From positions 1-14,021 of the forward strand of contig JAGWIH010000027.1 in NCBI GenBank assembly GCA_028866355.1: a DNA stretch of 14,021 bases, given 5' to 3'. The notes below the pieces were generated by a model that saw only the letters and a program-made list of their open reading frames with translations, had not been told where the DNA came from and ran no database searches. The position numbers were made by a program, and so were the translations under genes. The stretch is from Alphaproteobacteria bacterium. GTDB lineage: Bacteria; Pseudomonadota; Alphaproteobacteria; ATCC43930; CGMCC-115725. Of this stretch, positions 6,706 through 12,935 are shown piece by piece; within the stretch, counting starts at the first letter, position 1, and the number at the start of each line of letters is the position of its first letter.

Positions 6706-8736
6706 ATGGGCGAAAGAGCAGGCGGGCCGCGTGTAGCGGCCCTGGTGGGACCGTATCTGTCGGGCAAGACCACCCTCCTCGAATCCCTGCTCTTCGCCGC
6801 CGAAGCCATCCACCGACGCGGCACCCAAAAAGACCAGACCACCGTAGGCGATTCCGCCCCCGAGGCACGGGCGCGACAGATGTCGACCGAAATCAATCCG
6901 GCGCATGCCACGTATCTCGGCGACCGCTGGTTCTTCCTTGATTGCCCCGGATCGGTCGAGCTCGCCACCGAGGCGCAGACGGCATTGCTCGCCGCCGACG
7001 TCGCGGTCGTGGTGTGCGAAGCGGTGCCCGATCGTGTCCTGGCACTGTCGCCGCTGTTTAAATTCCTCGACGACCGCCAGATTCCGCACATGATTTTCGT
7101 CAACAAGATCGACCAGACGTCGGCGCGCGTCTCGGAGGTGCTCGCAGCGCTGCAATCGATTTCGGCTCGGCCGTTGGTGTTGCGCCAGGTGCCGCTGCTC
7201 GGACCGGACAGCACCATCGCCGGCTACGTCGATTTGGTCAGCGAACGTGCCTATCGCTATCAGCCGGGCAAGGCGTCTGACTTGATCAAACTGCCCGACA
7301 CGATGGCCTCAACCAAGCGGGAATCGCGCGCTTCGCTGGTCGAGAAGCTCGCCGATTTTGACGACAAGCTGCTCGAACAGTTGCTTGAGGATGTTCAGCC
7401 GTCGAAGGACGAAATTTACGGCCAGCTGACCAAGAATTTGCGCAGCGACCTGATCGTGCCGGTGTTTCTGGGCTCGGCGTCGCTCGACCACGGCGTGCGC
7501 CGGTTGTGGAAAGCGTTGCGGCACGAGACACCATCGGCCACGGCGACCGCCGAACGACTCGGTGTCGGCAGCGGCGACGGCACGGTCGTACAGGTGATCA
7601 AAACCTACAACCCGCCGCATGCCGGCAAGCTGTCGCTGGCGCGTGTCTGGCGAGGCATGGTGAGCGAGGGCATGACGCTCGGCGGCGTGCGTGTCGGCGG
7701 CGTACTACGGCTCCAGGGCGCCGCCGCGGAAAAGTTGCCAGGCGGCGCCGGTACCGGCGAGATCGCCGCGCTTGCGCGCCTTGAAGGCGTCGCGACCGGC
7801 GCGGTTCTGGCGACCGGTGCGGCGCCCAATTTGCCGCGTATCGCGCCGCCGAGTCCGGTGTTCGGGCTCGCGATCACGGCCGCAAAGCGCAGCGACGACG
7901 TCAAGCTCACCGGCGCGATCCAGAAGCTGATCGAAGAGGATCCGACACTGTCGCTCGAGCCCAATGCCGAGCTGCAAGAGCTGGTGTTGTGCGGACAGGG
8001 CGACATCCATCTTCAGATCGCGCTCGAACGGCTGCAGCATAAATTCAGTCTTGCGGTACAGGGGCGCCGGCCGCAAATCCCCTATCGCGAAACCATCCGC
8101 AAGGGCGCGGCGCTGCATTCGCGCTTCAAGCGGCAAAGCGGCGGCCACGGCCAGTTCGCCGACATCCAGATCGAGATCAAGCCGCTGCCACGCGGCGGCG
8201 GATTTACCTTCATCGACGCCGTGGTCGGCGGCGCCATTCCGCGCAACTACATTCCGGCGGTCGAGGAGGGCGTGAAGGACTATCTGCGCCACGGCCCGTT
8301 CGGCAATCCGGTCGTCGATCTGTCGGTCAAGCTGGTGACCGGCCAGTTTCACGCCGTCGACAGCTCGGACCAGGCGTTCAAGACGGTGGCGCGGCAGGCA
8401 ATGAGCGAGGCGCTGCCGACCTGCGATCCGGTGCTGCTCGAGCCGATCCACCGCGTCGAGATTTCGGTGCCGAACGCCTTTACCTCGCGCGTGCAGCGCA
8501 TCGTCTCGGCGCGGCGCGGCCATATTCTGGGCTACGACGCCAAGGCCGATTGGACCGGCTGGGACGTCGTGGCGACCGACATGCCGCTGGCCGAGATGAA
8601 CGATCTGATCATCGAGCTGCGTTCGGCGACGCTCGGCACCGGCACGTTCACCCACCGCTTCGACCGGTTGCAGGAGCTGACCGGCAAGCTGGCGGACAAA
8701 GTGCTGGCCGCCCGTGCCGGCGAAGCCGCGCAATAG
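6706..8736 (+). CDS. Elongation factor G-like translational GTPase (EF-G2 type)
   Basis: This 676-aa cytoplasmic protein has the five-domain EF-G architecture: G domain (1 to about 270), domain II (about 295-375), domain III with LSLEPNAELQELVLCGQGDIHLQ, domain IV with RQSGGHGQFADI, and a C-terminal domain. P-loop GPYLSGKT (15-22) and NKID (133-136) are intact. G3 reads DCPGS (79-83), so the catalytic His of canonical EF-G (DTPGH) is Ser83, and the switch I RGITI motif is replaced by RARQMSTEI. These traits match the EF-G2-like paralogue family rather than housekeeping fusA, and the usual rpsL-rpsG-fusA-tuf neighbours are absent. GGAGG at 6696-6700, 5 nt before the ATG, fixes the start. It may be a slow or non-canonical GTPase with a ribosome-related role; the precise job is not established. 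Confidence 0.92.
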   Translation: MGERAGGPRVAALVGPYLSGKTTLLESLLFAAEAIHRRGTQKDQTTVGDSAPEARARQMSTEINPAHATYLGDRWFFLDCPGSVELATEAQTALLAADVAVVVCEAVPDRVLALSPLFKFLDDRQIPHMIFVNKIDQTSARVSEVLAALQSISARPLVLRQVPLLGPDSTIAGYVDLVSERAYRYQPGKASDLIKLPDTMASTKRESRASLVEKLADFDDKLLEQLLEDVQPSKDEIYGQLTKNLRSDLIVPVFLGSASLDHGVRRLWKALRHETPSATATAERLGVGSGDGTVVQVIKTYNPPHAGKLSLARVWRGMVSEGMTLGGVRVGGVLRLQGAAAEKLPGGAGTGEIAALARLEGVATGAVLATGAAPNLPRIAPPSPVFGLAITAAKRSDDVKLTGAIQKLIEEDPTLSLEPNAELQELVLCGQGDIHLQIALERLQHKFSLAVQGRRPQIPYRETIRKGAALHSRFKRQSGGHGQFADIQIEIKPLPRGGGFTFIDAVVGGAIPRNYIPAVEEGVKDYLRHGPFGNPVVDLSVKLVTGQFHAVDSSDQAFKTVARQAMSEALPTCDPVLLEPIHRVEISVPNAFTSRVQRIVSARRGHILGYDAKADWTGWDVVATDMPLAEMNDLIIELRSATLGTGTFTHRFDRLQELTGKLADKVLAARAGEAAQ

Positions 8737-8845
8737 CTCGCGTTCGGTTGGCCGTGAACTTTAATTCAGCCCCGGTCGCGGGAGCGTGACTTGCAGTGAG
8801 GCCAATGTGGCGGTATCGCTGCGGCCACGCGGACGGAGGTAAACC

Positions 8846-9820
8846 ATGCGGGTGAAACGCAAGCGCGGCTGGGAAATCGCGGAGCGCGAAGCAACGCCGG
8901 AATCGGTCTTTCACGACCGGCGGGCGCTGCTCAAGACGATGGGCATGGGCGCGTTGGTTGCGGCGACCGGCACAGGCGTGCTGGCGACCACCGTGCCGGC
9001 CTTTGCCGACACCGATCCGTCCGCCGGGCTCTATCCGGCGAAAGCCAATCACAAATACGCGCTCGACCGGCCGGTGACGGCGGAAAAACTGTCGACGACC
9101 TACAACAATTTCTACGAGTACACGGAATCGAAGAACGTCTACGAATATTCCGACGCGCTGCAAATCCGGCCGTGGAGTGTCGCCATCGGCGGCATGGTCG
9201 AGAAGCCGATGACGCTCGGCATCGACGATCTGCTGAAGAAGGTGACGCTCGAAGAGCGGCTCTATCGCCACCGCTGCGTCGAAACCTGGTCGATGGCGGT
9301 GCCGTGGACCGGCTTTCCGATGAAGGCGCTGCTCGACATCGCGAAGCCGCTGTCCGGCGCCAAGTACGTCCGCATGGTCACGTTCATGGACCCGAAGATG
9401 GCGCCGGGCGAGCGCATGTTCTTCTACCCGTGGCCCTATGTCGAAGGCGTGACCATGTTCGAGGCGAACAACGACCTCGCGTTCCTGGTCACCGGCATGT
9501 ACGGCAAACCGCTGCCCAAACCGGACGGTCCGCCGTTGCGTCTGGTGCTGCCGTGGAAATACGGCTTCAAGTCGATCAAGTCGATCGTCCAGTTCACGTT
9601 CACCGACAAGCGGCCGACGTCGTTCTGGACGGCGTTGCAGGCGAACGAATACGGCTTCTGGGCGAACGTCAATCCGGCGGTGCCGCATCCGCGCTGGAGC
9701 CAGGCGACCGAGCGCGAACTCGGCGAGAACACGCGGCGCCCGACGCTGATCTGGAACGGTTACGGCGAATACGTCGCGTCGATGTACGACGGCATCAAAG
9801 GGGAAGAGCTGTTTCGTTGA
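8846..9820 (+). CDS. msrP: Protein-methionine-sulfoxide reductase catalytic subunit MsrP (YedY)
   Basis: This 324-aa periplasmic molybdenum (MPT) enzyme repairs oxidised methionines in envelope proteins. It has a Tat signal: twin arginines in HDRRALLKTMG (Arg25-Arg26), a hydrophobic stretch, and likely cleavage at AFA|D after residue 54. The family blocks TYNNFYEYTESKNVY, the Mo-ligating Cys144 in HRCVETWSMAVPWTG, LRLVLPWKYGFKSIKSI and NEYGFWANVNP are all present, and length is normal. GGAGGT (8835-8840) 5 nt before the ATG defines the start; the N-terminal MRVKRKRGWEIAEREATPESVF is the form I associate with alphaproteobacterial members. The haem-containing membrane partner MsrQ, usually encoded next to msrP, is not on either side here: upstream is the EF-G-like gene, downstream a convergent small ORF. 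Confidence 0.95.
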   Translation: MRVKRKRGWEIAEREATPESVFHDRRALLKTMGMGALVAATGTGVLATTVPAFADTDPSAGLYPAKANHKYALDRPVTAEKLSTTYNNFYEYTESKNVYEYSDALQIRPWSVAIGGMVEKPMTLGIDDLLKKVTLEERLYRHRCVETWSMAVPWTGFPMKALLDIAKPLSGAKYVRMVTFMDPKMAPGERMFFYPWPYVEGVTMFEANNDLAFLVTGMYGKPLPKPDGPPLRLVLPWKYGFKSIKSIVQFTFTDKRPTSFWTALQANEYGFWANVNPAVPHPRWSQATERELGENTRRPTLIWNGYGEYVASMYDGIKGEELFR

Positions 9821-9853
9821 CGTGCAGGCGCGTTCTGCGCCCCGGCCGGCCGG

Positions 9854-9931
9854 TCAGATCACCTTGAACAGGTAGAGCAGGATCAGCACCGGAACGGGTA
9901 TGCGGATCAGCCAGAGAAAAAGCGAGATCAC
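9854..9931 (-). CDS. Putative 25-aa single-TM small membrane protein
   Basis: A short ORF of 25 codons starts at GTG, 5 nt after a clear Shine-Dalgarno (GGAGAG, 9937-9942). It encodes a nearly all-hydrophobic peptide opening MISLFLWLIRIPVPV and ending LLYLFKVI. One arginine and one lysine flank a probable membrane helix with two prolines. It is convergent to msrP, with 33 nt between the stops. A longer frame continues upstream, but that part is Arg-rich and not protein-like, so I favour the GTG. Small hydrophobic proteins of this kind are often missed by gene finders. No family is recognised, and translation is inferred from the ribosome-binding site and composition. Confidence 0.5.
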   Translation of the reverse strand: MISLFLWLIRIPVPVLILLYLFKVI

Positions 9932-10073
9932 CTGAACTCTCCGTCGTGCGGTTGGTGGCGTCGGTTCCAGCCTTCGGGATGGACGCGATTCTCGCTGGGT
10001 CCCCGATTCGTCGTTTCTGAAGCGATTGCGACCCGCGCCGCTTGGCAGCGCGAATCGGAAATCCACGTAAGCG

Positions 10074-10145
10074 CTTGATTTAATTCAGTTCTGCTCTTGT
10101 ATGACTTTAATCGTGACATACAAGCCATTGATTCAATTGAGAGTA
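10074..10145. promoter_or_regulatory. AT-rich operator-like island with inverted and direct repeats
   Basis: CTTGTATG (10096-10103) and CATACAAG (10117-10124) form a perfect 8-bp inverted repeat spaced by 13 nt. It is flanked by two related words, CTTGATTTAATTCAG (10074-10088) and ATTGATTCAATTGAG (10127-10141), which match at 12 of 15 positions with starts 53 nt apart. The block lies directly upstream of the lipoprotein promoter and is strikingly AT-rich for this genome, so regulator binding is plausible. Confidence 0.4.
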
Positions 10146-10175
10146 TTGTATTTCGTGAAAACCGCGACCTATACT
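10146..10175 (+). promoter_or_regulatory. Sigma-70-type promoter of the glycine-zipper lipoprotein gene
   Basis: TTGTAT (10146-10151), an 18-nt spacer and TATACT (10170-10175) give good -35 and -10 matches. The transcript would start near 10182, leaving a leader of about 25 nt that carries GAGGAG ahead of the ATG. Confidence 0.6.
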
Positions 10176-10206
10176 CCCGCGCCTTTCGCCATTGAGGAGC
10201 GAACCG

Positions 10207-10443
10207 ATGCGTCGTATGGCCGTAGTGATTGTCGCGAGTGGACTTCTGGTTGCGGGCTGCGGGTCGAACCCGGGCGACCGCGCTATCACCGGCGGCGTCA
10301 TGGGCGCCGGCGTTGGCGCACTCGCTGGTGCTGCGGTCGGTATGCCGCTGACCGGCGCAATCTTCGGCGGCGCGCTGGGCGCCACCGCCGGTGCCTTGAG
10401 CGATCCGTCGCAGATCTATCTCGGTAAGCCGGTCTGGCGTTAG
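10207..10443 (+). CDS. Small glycine-zipper lipoprotein
   Basis: This 78-aa protein has a lipoprotein signal peptide MRRMAVVIVASGLLVAGC with the lipobox V-A-G-Cys18. A glycine-zipper region follows (about residues 29-64), with Gly at regular spacing (GGVMGAGVGALAGAAVG and GAIFGGALGATAGAL), which probably forms a membrane-associated helical hairpin. The tail DPSQIYLGKPVWR is polar and ends in Trp-Arg. The ATG at 10207 has GAGGAG about 7 nt upstream; an in-frame TTG 15 nt earlier is unlikely as a start because it overlaps this site. The protein is probably envelope-anchored; its function is unknown, and other small glycine-zipper lipoproteins of Gram-negatives are the nearest comparison. It is transcribed towards the HprK-related kinase gene, with 29 nt between the two stops. 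Confidence 0.85.
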   Translation: MRRMAVVIVASGLLVAGCGSNPGDRAITGGVMGAGVGALAGAAVGMPLTGAIFGGALGATAGALSDPSQIYLGKPVWR

Positions 10444-10472
10444 CCGGATCGTCGATACAATCGTCATTGTCA

Positions 10473-11351
10473 TCACGCTGCCGCGGCGAGCGCGTCGAAA
10501 GCGCTCGCCGCTTCGTTGAGATCGCCATAGGCGAAGCGGTAGCAACCGCTTTTTTCCAGGATCTGGCTTAAGAGCGCGAAGCCCTGCGCGCCGTGCAGGC
10601 TGTAATTCATCGCGTGGTGGCCGATCTCGATCAGGCTCGCCGCCTTCGAGAAAGATGTGAACTGCGCCGCTTCGCCGGCGCGCCAACGCGGAAACACGAT
10701 CCAGCGGACCGGCGCGACTTCGTCGACCCGTTCCAGGCTGTTGTCCGGCGCACGCATCAGCGCGACCGTGCCCTTGACCGTGTCGGCGACCGCGTTGCTG
10801 AACACCGCTTGCGGCGCAAAGGATTTCAGCACGTCGATTGACGCATTCTTGAGATTGACCGGCCGCGCCAACGGCACAACGTGTCCGTCCTCGCGGCGAA
10901 TCAGGGCAAGCTCATCGGAAAGTAAACGCCAGCCGCGATGGACGAGGCCGGCCGTGAGCGTGCTTTTACCCGAGCCGGGCGCGCCCGGCAGAATCGCGAC
11001 GCGCCCGTTCTTCTCGATCGCGGCCGCGTGCACGATCATGTATTGGTGCGCGAGCCCGGCGATGGCGTAGTTGAGCCCCCATTCGACCAGCGGTAGCGCC
11101 TGGTCGGCGGGCAGCGGCTTGAACGGGTCCTGGCCATCGATGAGGAAGCGCGCCTGCGGCCGCACGAAGCGGCGAACACCCCTGCCGGGCACCAACGCGA
11201 CGTGGAAATCGGCGAATGCGCTGGCGGCCTTGCGGAACTGCGGCGGATAAAGTCGGGCGAGCGCTTCGCCGACCTCGCGGAATGCGGTCGTCAACGCAGC
11301 GGTGAAGGGACCAAGCCGGAGATGGATGGTTTCGTGCCGCATCGCCGTCAT
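10473..11351 (-). CDS. HprK-related kinase (HPr-rel-A type)
   Basis: This 292-aa protein resembles the catalytic half of HPr serine kinase: Walker A GAPGSGKST (123-131), MIVHAAAIEKNGRVAIL just before it, and a downstream acidic pair in LLSDE (Asp146-Glu147), where HprK has its DD motif. The N-terminal 90 residues are not like HprK. Loss of the HprK/PTS context and a PqqD-like partner upstream match what I recall as 'HprK-related kinase A'. Its ATG overlaps the stop of the PqqD-like gene (ATGA), indicating translational coupling. It probably phosphorylates a protein or peptide client, perhaps the Cys-rich protein encoded first in the operon. HprK-like kinases are known to phosphorylate lasso-peptide precursors, but the substrate of this family is not known to me. 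Confidence 0.88.
   Translation of the reverse strand: MTAMRHETIHLRLGPFTAALTTAFREVGEALARLYPPQFRKAASAFADFHVALVPGRGVRRFVRPQARFLIDGQDPFKPLPADQALPLVEWGLNYAIAGLAHQYMIVHAAAIEKNGRVAILPGAPGSGKSTLTAGLVHRGWRLLSDELALIRREDGHVVPLARPVNLKNASIDVLKSFAPQAVFSNAVADTVKGTVALMRAPDNSLERVDEVAPVRWIVFPRWRAGEAAQFTSFSKAASLIEIGHHAMNYSLHGAQGFALLSQILEKSGCYRFAYGDLNEAASAFDALAAAA
10483..10511. terminator. Perfect 11-bp hairpin between the convergent lipoprotein and kinase genes
   Basis: GCGGCGAGCGC, the loop GTCGAAA, then GCGCTCGCCGC form a perfect stem inside the last codons of the kinase gene, about 40 nt past the lipoprotein stop. For the plus-strand transcript it is followed by TTCGTTG, a poor U-tract. It could end or stabilise the lipoprotein mRNA. 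Confidence 0.4.
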
Positions 11352-11647
11352 GCCACCCGGTCCAGCAGGTCGAGCTTATGGAACAGCGCCAGCGTCCGTT
11401 CGATCGTCGCTGCCGGTGCGCCGCAGCGCAGCTCAAGCGCGTCGGTTGCCGCTGCCGTCAAGGACGGCATGTCGCTTGGCGCTGTCGCCAGCCGGGCAAA
11501 CAACCAGCCGGCGAAATCCGCAAAGTGGTGCGTGTCGCCGCTCCGGTCGTTATAGGCGACGATCTCGCCGTTCCAGGCGCGCCAATCGACCGCTTCGGCG
11601 ATGCGCCAAGTCCCGGTTGCGTCGCTCGCGGGCAACGGATCGGTCAT
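11348..11647 (-). CDS. PqqD-like protein of the HPr-rel-A cassette (peptide-chaperone/RRE type)
   Basis: The 99-aa protein has the look of a PqqD/RRE winged-helix: an N-terminal strand region TWRIAEAVDWRAWNGEIVAY, then DRSGDTHHFADFAGWLFARL (36-55), corresponding to the PqqD pattern of a short strand, 'T.H.L' and a helix. A helical C-terminal half follows (ALELRCGAPAATIERTLALF, then HKLDLLDRVA). PqqD-type domains bind leader or precursor peptides and present them to a modifying enzyme; here the partner would be the kinase encoded next. The start ATG lies 3 nt after the stop of the upstream gene, and its own stop overlaps the kinase ATG, so all three are translationally coupled. No strong Shine-Dalgarno is visible. 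I recall this kind of protein as the HPr-rel-A system PqqD family member; the assignment is from motif shape and context. Confidence 0.8.
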   Translation of the reverse strand: MTDPLPASDATGTWRIAEAVDWRAWNGEIVAYNDRSGDTHHFADFAGWLFARLATAPSDMPSLTAAATDALELRCGAPAATIERTLALFHKLDLLDRVA

Positions 11648-11650
11648 GGC

Positions 11651-12262
11651 CTAGGAATTGATGTTGAGGTTCGAGACGCGGCCGGTCGCCGCGTCGAGCT
11701 GGCTCTGCGCCAAGGATTGTGTCGCTGGCTGGCTCGACCAGACCGCGGCGGCCAAGGCACGAACCTGACTGACGGTTTCGGGATAATTCGTCGGCGAGAA
11801 GCAGCCGGCATTGAGAATCGCTGCGGCGAGCTGCGCGCCGAAATTGCGCGCGTTGAGCGTCACCGAATCTTTGCCGACCTTGCAGGTGACTGTCAGGCCG
11901 CCCTCGAGCGCAGCGAGCAACGATTGATCGCCGCAGCTCCATTGTGAGCCGAACGACTGCGAGCCGCAGGCCGATAAGAAGCTGGTCGATGGCGCGAAAC
12001 CGGTGCGCGTCCACAGCTGCTCGGTGCCGGCAAGCTTGATCCAGCTTTCGGGTGTCAGACCGCAATTGGTGCCTTCGGGCAGGGGATGCGAAAGGTTGCC
12101 GGACAGCGCGTTCGACACCGAGCATTCGCCGGTCATCGCCAACGCCGGCTTGCTCGCCAGCGTCACCGCGACGGGGATGCCGCCGAGAATCAGGCGGCGG
12201 CTGGGCGAGCGAAGACCGCCGTCAGAACCTCGGGATTTCGCTGCGTTGTCGCGGTCGCTCAT
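11651..12262 (-). CDS. Exported Cys-rich protein, probable client of the HPr-rel-A kinase cassette
   Basis: A 203-aa protein with a twin-arginine-like signal (SRRLILGGIPVAVTLASKPALA, about residues 21-42) would be exported. The mature part has six cysteines (ECS, TNCG, SACG, WSCG, VTCK, AGCF), enough for three disulfides. It reads like a degenerate version of a surface domain known in exported bacterial and archaeal proteins (normally C-x-P-G-Y-W-K, then FG, LL-AL and a closing AALLNA...YP-TV). The matching pieces are CGLTPESWIKLAG, GFAPSTSFLSACGSQSFG, SLLAALEGG, LAAAILNAG and YPETVSQV. The sequence ends RVSNLNINS, with a C-terminal Ser. GTG at 12274 is an alternative start adding four residues. 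It is first in the operon with the PqqD-like and kinase genes. Function is unknown; a role as substrate is inferred. Confidence 0.8.
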   Translation of the reverse strand: MSDRDNAAKSRGSDGGLRSPSRRLILGGIPVAVTLASKPALAMTGECSVSNALSGNLSHPLPEGTNCGLTPESWIKLAGTEQLWTRTGFAPSTSFLSACGSQSFGSQWSCGDQSLLAALEGGLTVTCKVGKDSVTLNARNFGAQLAAAILNAGCFSPTNYPETVSQVRALAAAVWSSQPATQSLAQSQLDAATGRVSNLNINS

Positions 12263-12415
12263 GGGTTCGTCCACACGCCGGGATTTGATCCGGTTCTAGC
12301 GCGAAACCCGATAAAGGACCGTAAAGCAAGATTGGCTTTTGGTAAAAATTAGAACAATCAGCGAAACACGGTGAAGCCGACTTAACCGTTCCGCGGAAAA
12401 TTGCCGGTGATTTGA
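12263..12415 (-). promoter_or_regulatory. Leader/promoter region of the HPr-rel-A operon
   Basis: These 153 nt upstream of the Cys-rich protein gene are AT-richer than their surroundings (for example the minus-strand run TTCTAATTTTTACCAAAAGC). They contain the 10-bp palindrome TTCCGCGGAA near 12389. No convincing -35/-10 pair could be fixed. As the only sizeable non-coding gap before the operon, it probably holds the promoter. Confidence 0.35.
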
Positions 12416-12802
12416 CTAAAGTGCGCGGCGATTCTTGCGTCGAGCACGTGTCGGGTCGAAGACGACGATGTTGTCGCCGAGGCTCTCCGGCCGAATCGAT
12501 GAGCGCGGGCGTGCCGATTGCGGCTGTGACCGTTCGCCGGCGTCAAGCGCGCGCGCAAACCCCGCAGGACCGGCGGCGACCGCGCGGCGATAGCGGTAGT
12601 CGGGATAGGTTTCGCCGGCGTCGAGTGTCCAGCGGATGATCGCAAACATGCCCAGCGACGCCGCGAGCATGCCGCCGACGCCGAGCCCGAACGCGGCCGG
12701 CGCGGTGCCCTGCGACAAGGCCAAGCCGGCGGTCACGGCGGTCGCCAGCACGGCGAGGCTCGATACCGTCATGGCGAAGAAGACCGGCCAGCGATCGCGC
12801 AT
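12416..12802 (-). CDS. Small membrane protein of unknown function, two TM segments and a basic cytoplasmic tail
   Basis: This 128-aa protein has two predicted membrane helices (about residues 6-29 and 36-58), joined by a short Gly/Ala loop. A hydrophilic tail follows (59-128), starting DAGETYPDYRYRRA and ending in a strongly basic RARRKNRRAL, with a small hydrophobic patch DNIVVFDP before it. GAGGA 5 nt upstream supports the ATG at 12802; the frame can be opened eight codons earlier at a GTG, which lacks such a site. It lies between the LysR gene and the HPr-rel-A operon on the same strand. I do not recognise the family. Confidence 0.7.
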   Translation of the reverse strand: MRDRWPVFFAMTVSSLAVLATAVTAGLALSQGTAPAAFGLGVGGMLAASLGMFAIIRWTLDAGETYPDYRYRRAVAAGPAGFARALDAGERSQPQSARPRSSIRPESLGDNIVVFDPTRARRKNRRAL

Positions 12803-12898
12803 CGGGGTCCTCGAGAGGCGCGGCACACCATCCTGAGGTGTCGCGCCGGATCGTTAATATTGATTAAGGTTAGCGCGCGCGTTGCCGCGCTGTCGAGT

Positions 12899-12926
12899 GC
12901 CGGCAGCTTTTACAGCTGTCGCCGGC
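12899..12926 (-). terminator. GC-rich stem-loop after the LysR gene
   Basis: GCCGGC (12899-12904) pairs with GCCGGC (12921-12926); an inner AGC/GCT adds three pairs after a 3-nt bulge. It begins 10 nt past the LysR stop. No U-run follows, so terminator function is uncertain. Confidence 0.3.
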
Positions 12927-12935
12927 GCTGACGGC

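Noticed and set aside
7705..8733. Minus-strand open frame of 342 codons opposite the EF-G-like gene
   Set aside because: Composition is His/Arg-rich and the sense strand encodes an unambiguous EF-G family protein.
9827..9841. GGCGC-GTTCT-GCGCC hairpin after msrP as a terminator
   Set aside because: Only 5 bp and no U-tract; too weak to annotate.
10074..10141. FNR/FixK-type box in the TTGATT words
   Set aside because: The second half-site ATCAA is missing in both copies.
9928..10686. Minus-strand open frame of 252 codons across the lipoprotein gene and intergenic region
   Set aside because: No protein-like character; it overlaps the promoter island, the lipoprotein gene and the kinase gene.
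12412..12836. Plus-strand short frames opposite the 128-aa membrane protein
   Set aside because: They are Arg-rich and lack ribosome-binding sites; the minus-strand frame has two clear membrane helices and a Shine-Dalgarno.
12853..12868. TTAATATTGATTAA as a CtrA box
   Set aside because: The spacing between the TTAA halves is 6, not the 7 of the CtrA consensus, and its position relative to a promoter is unclear.
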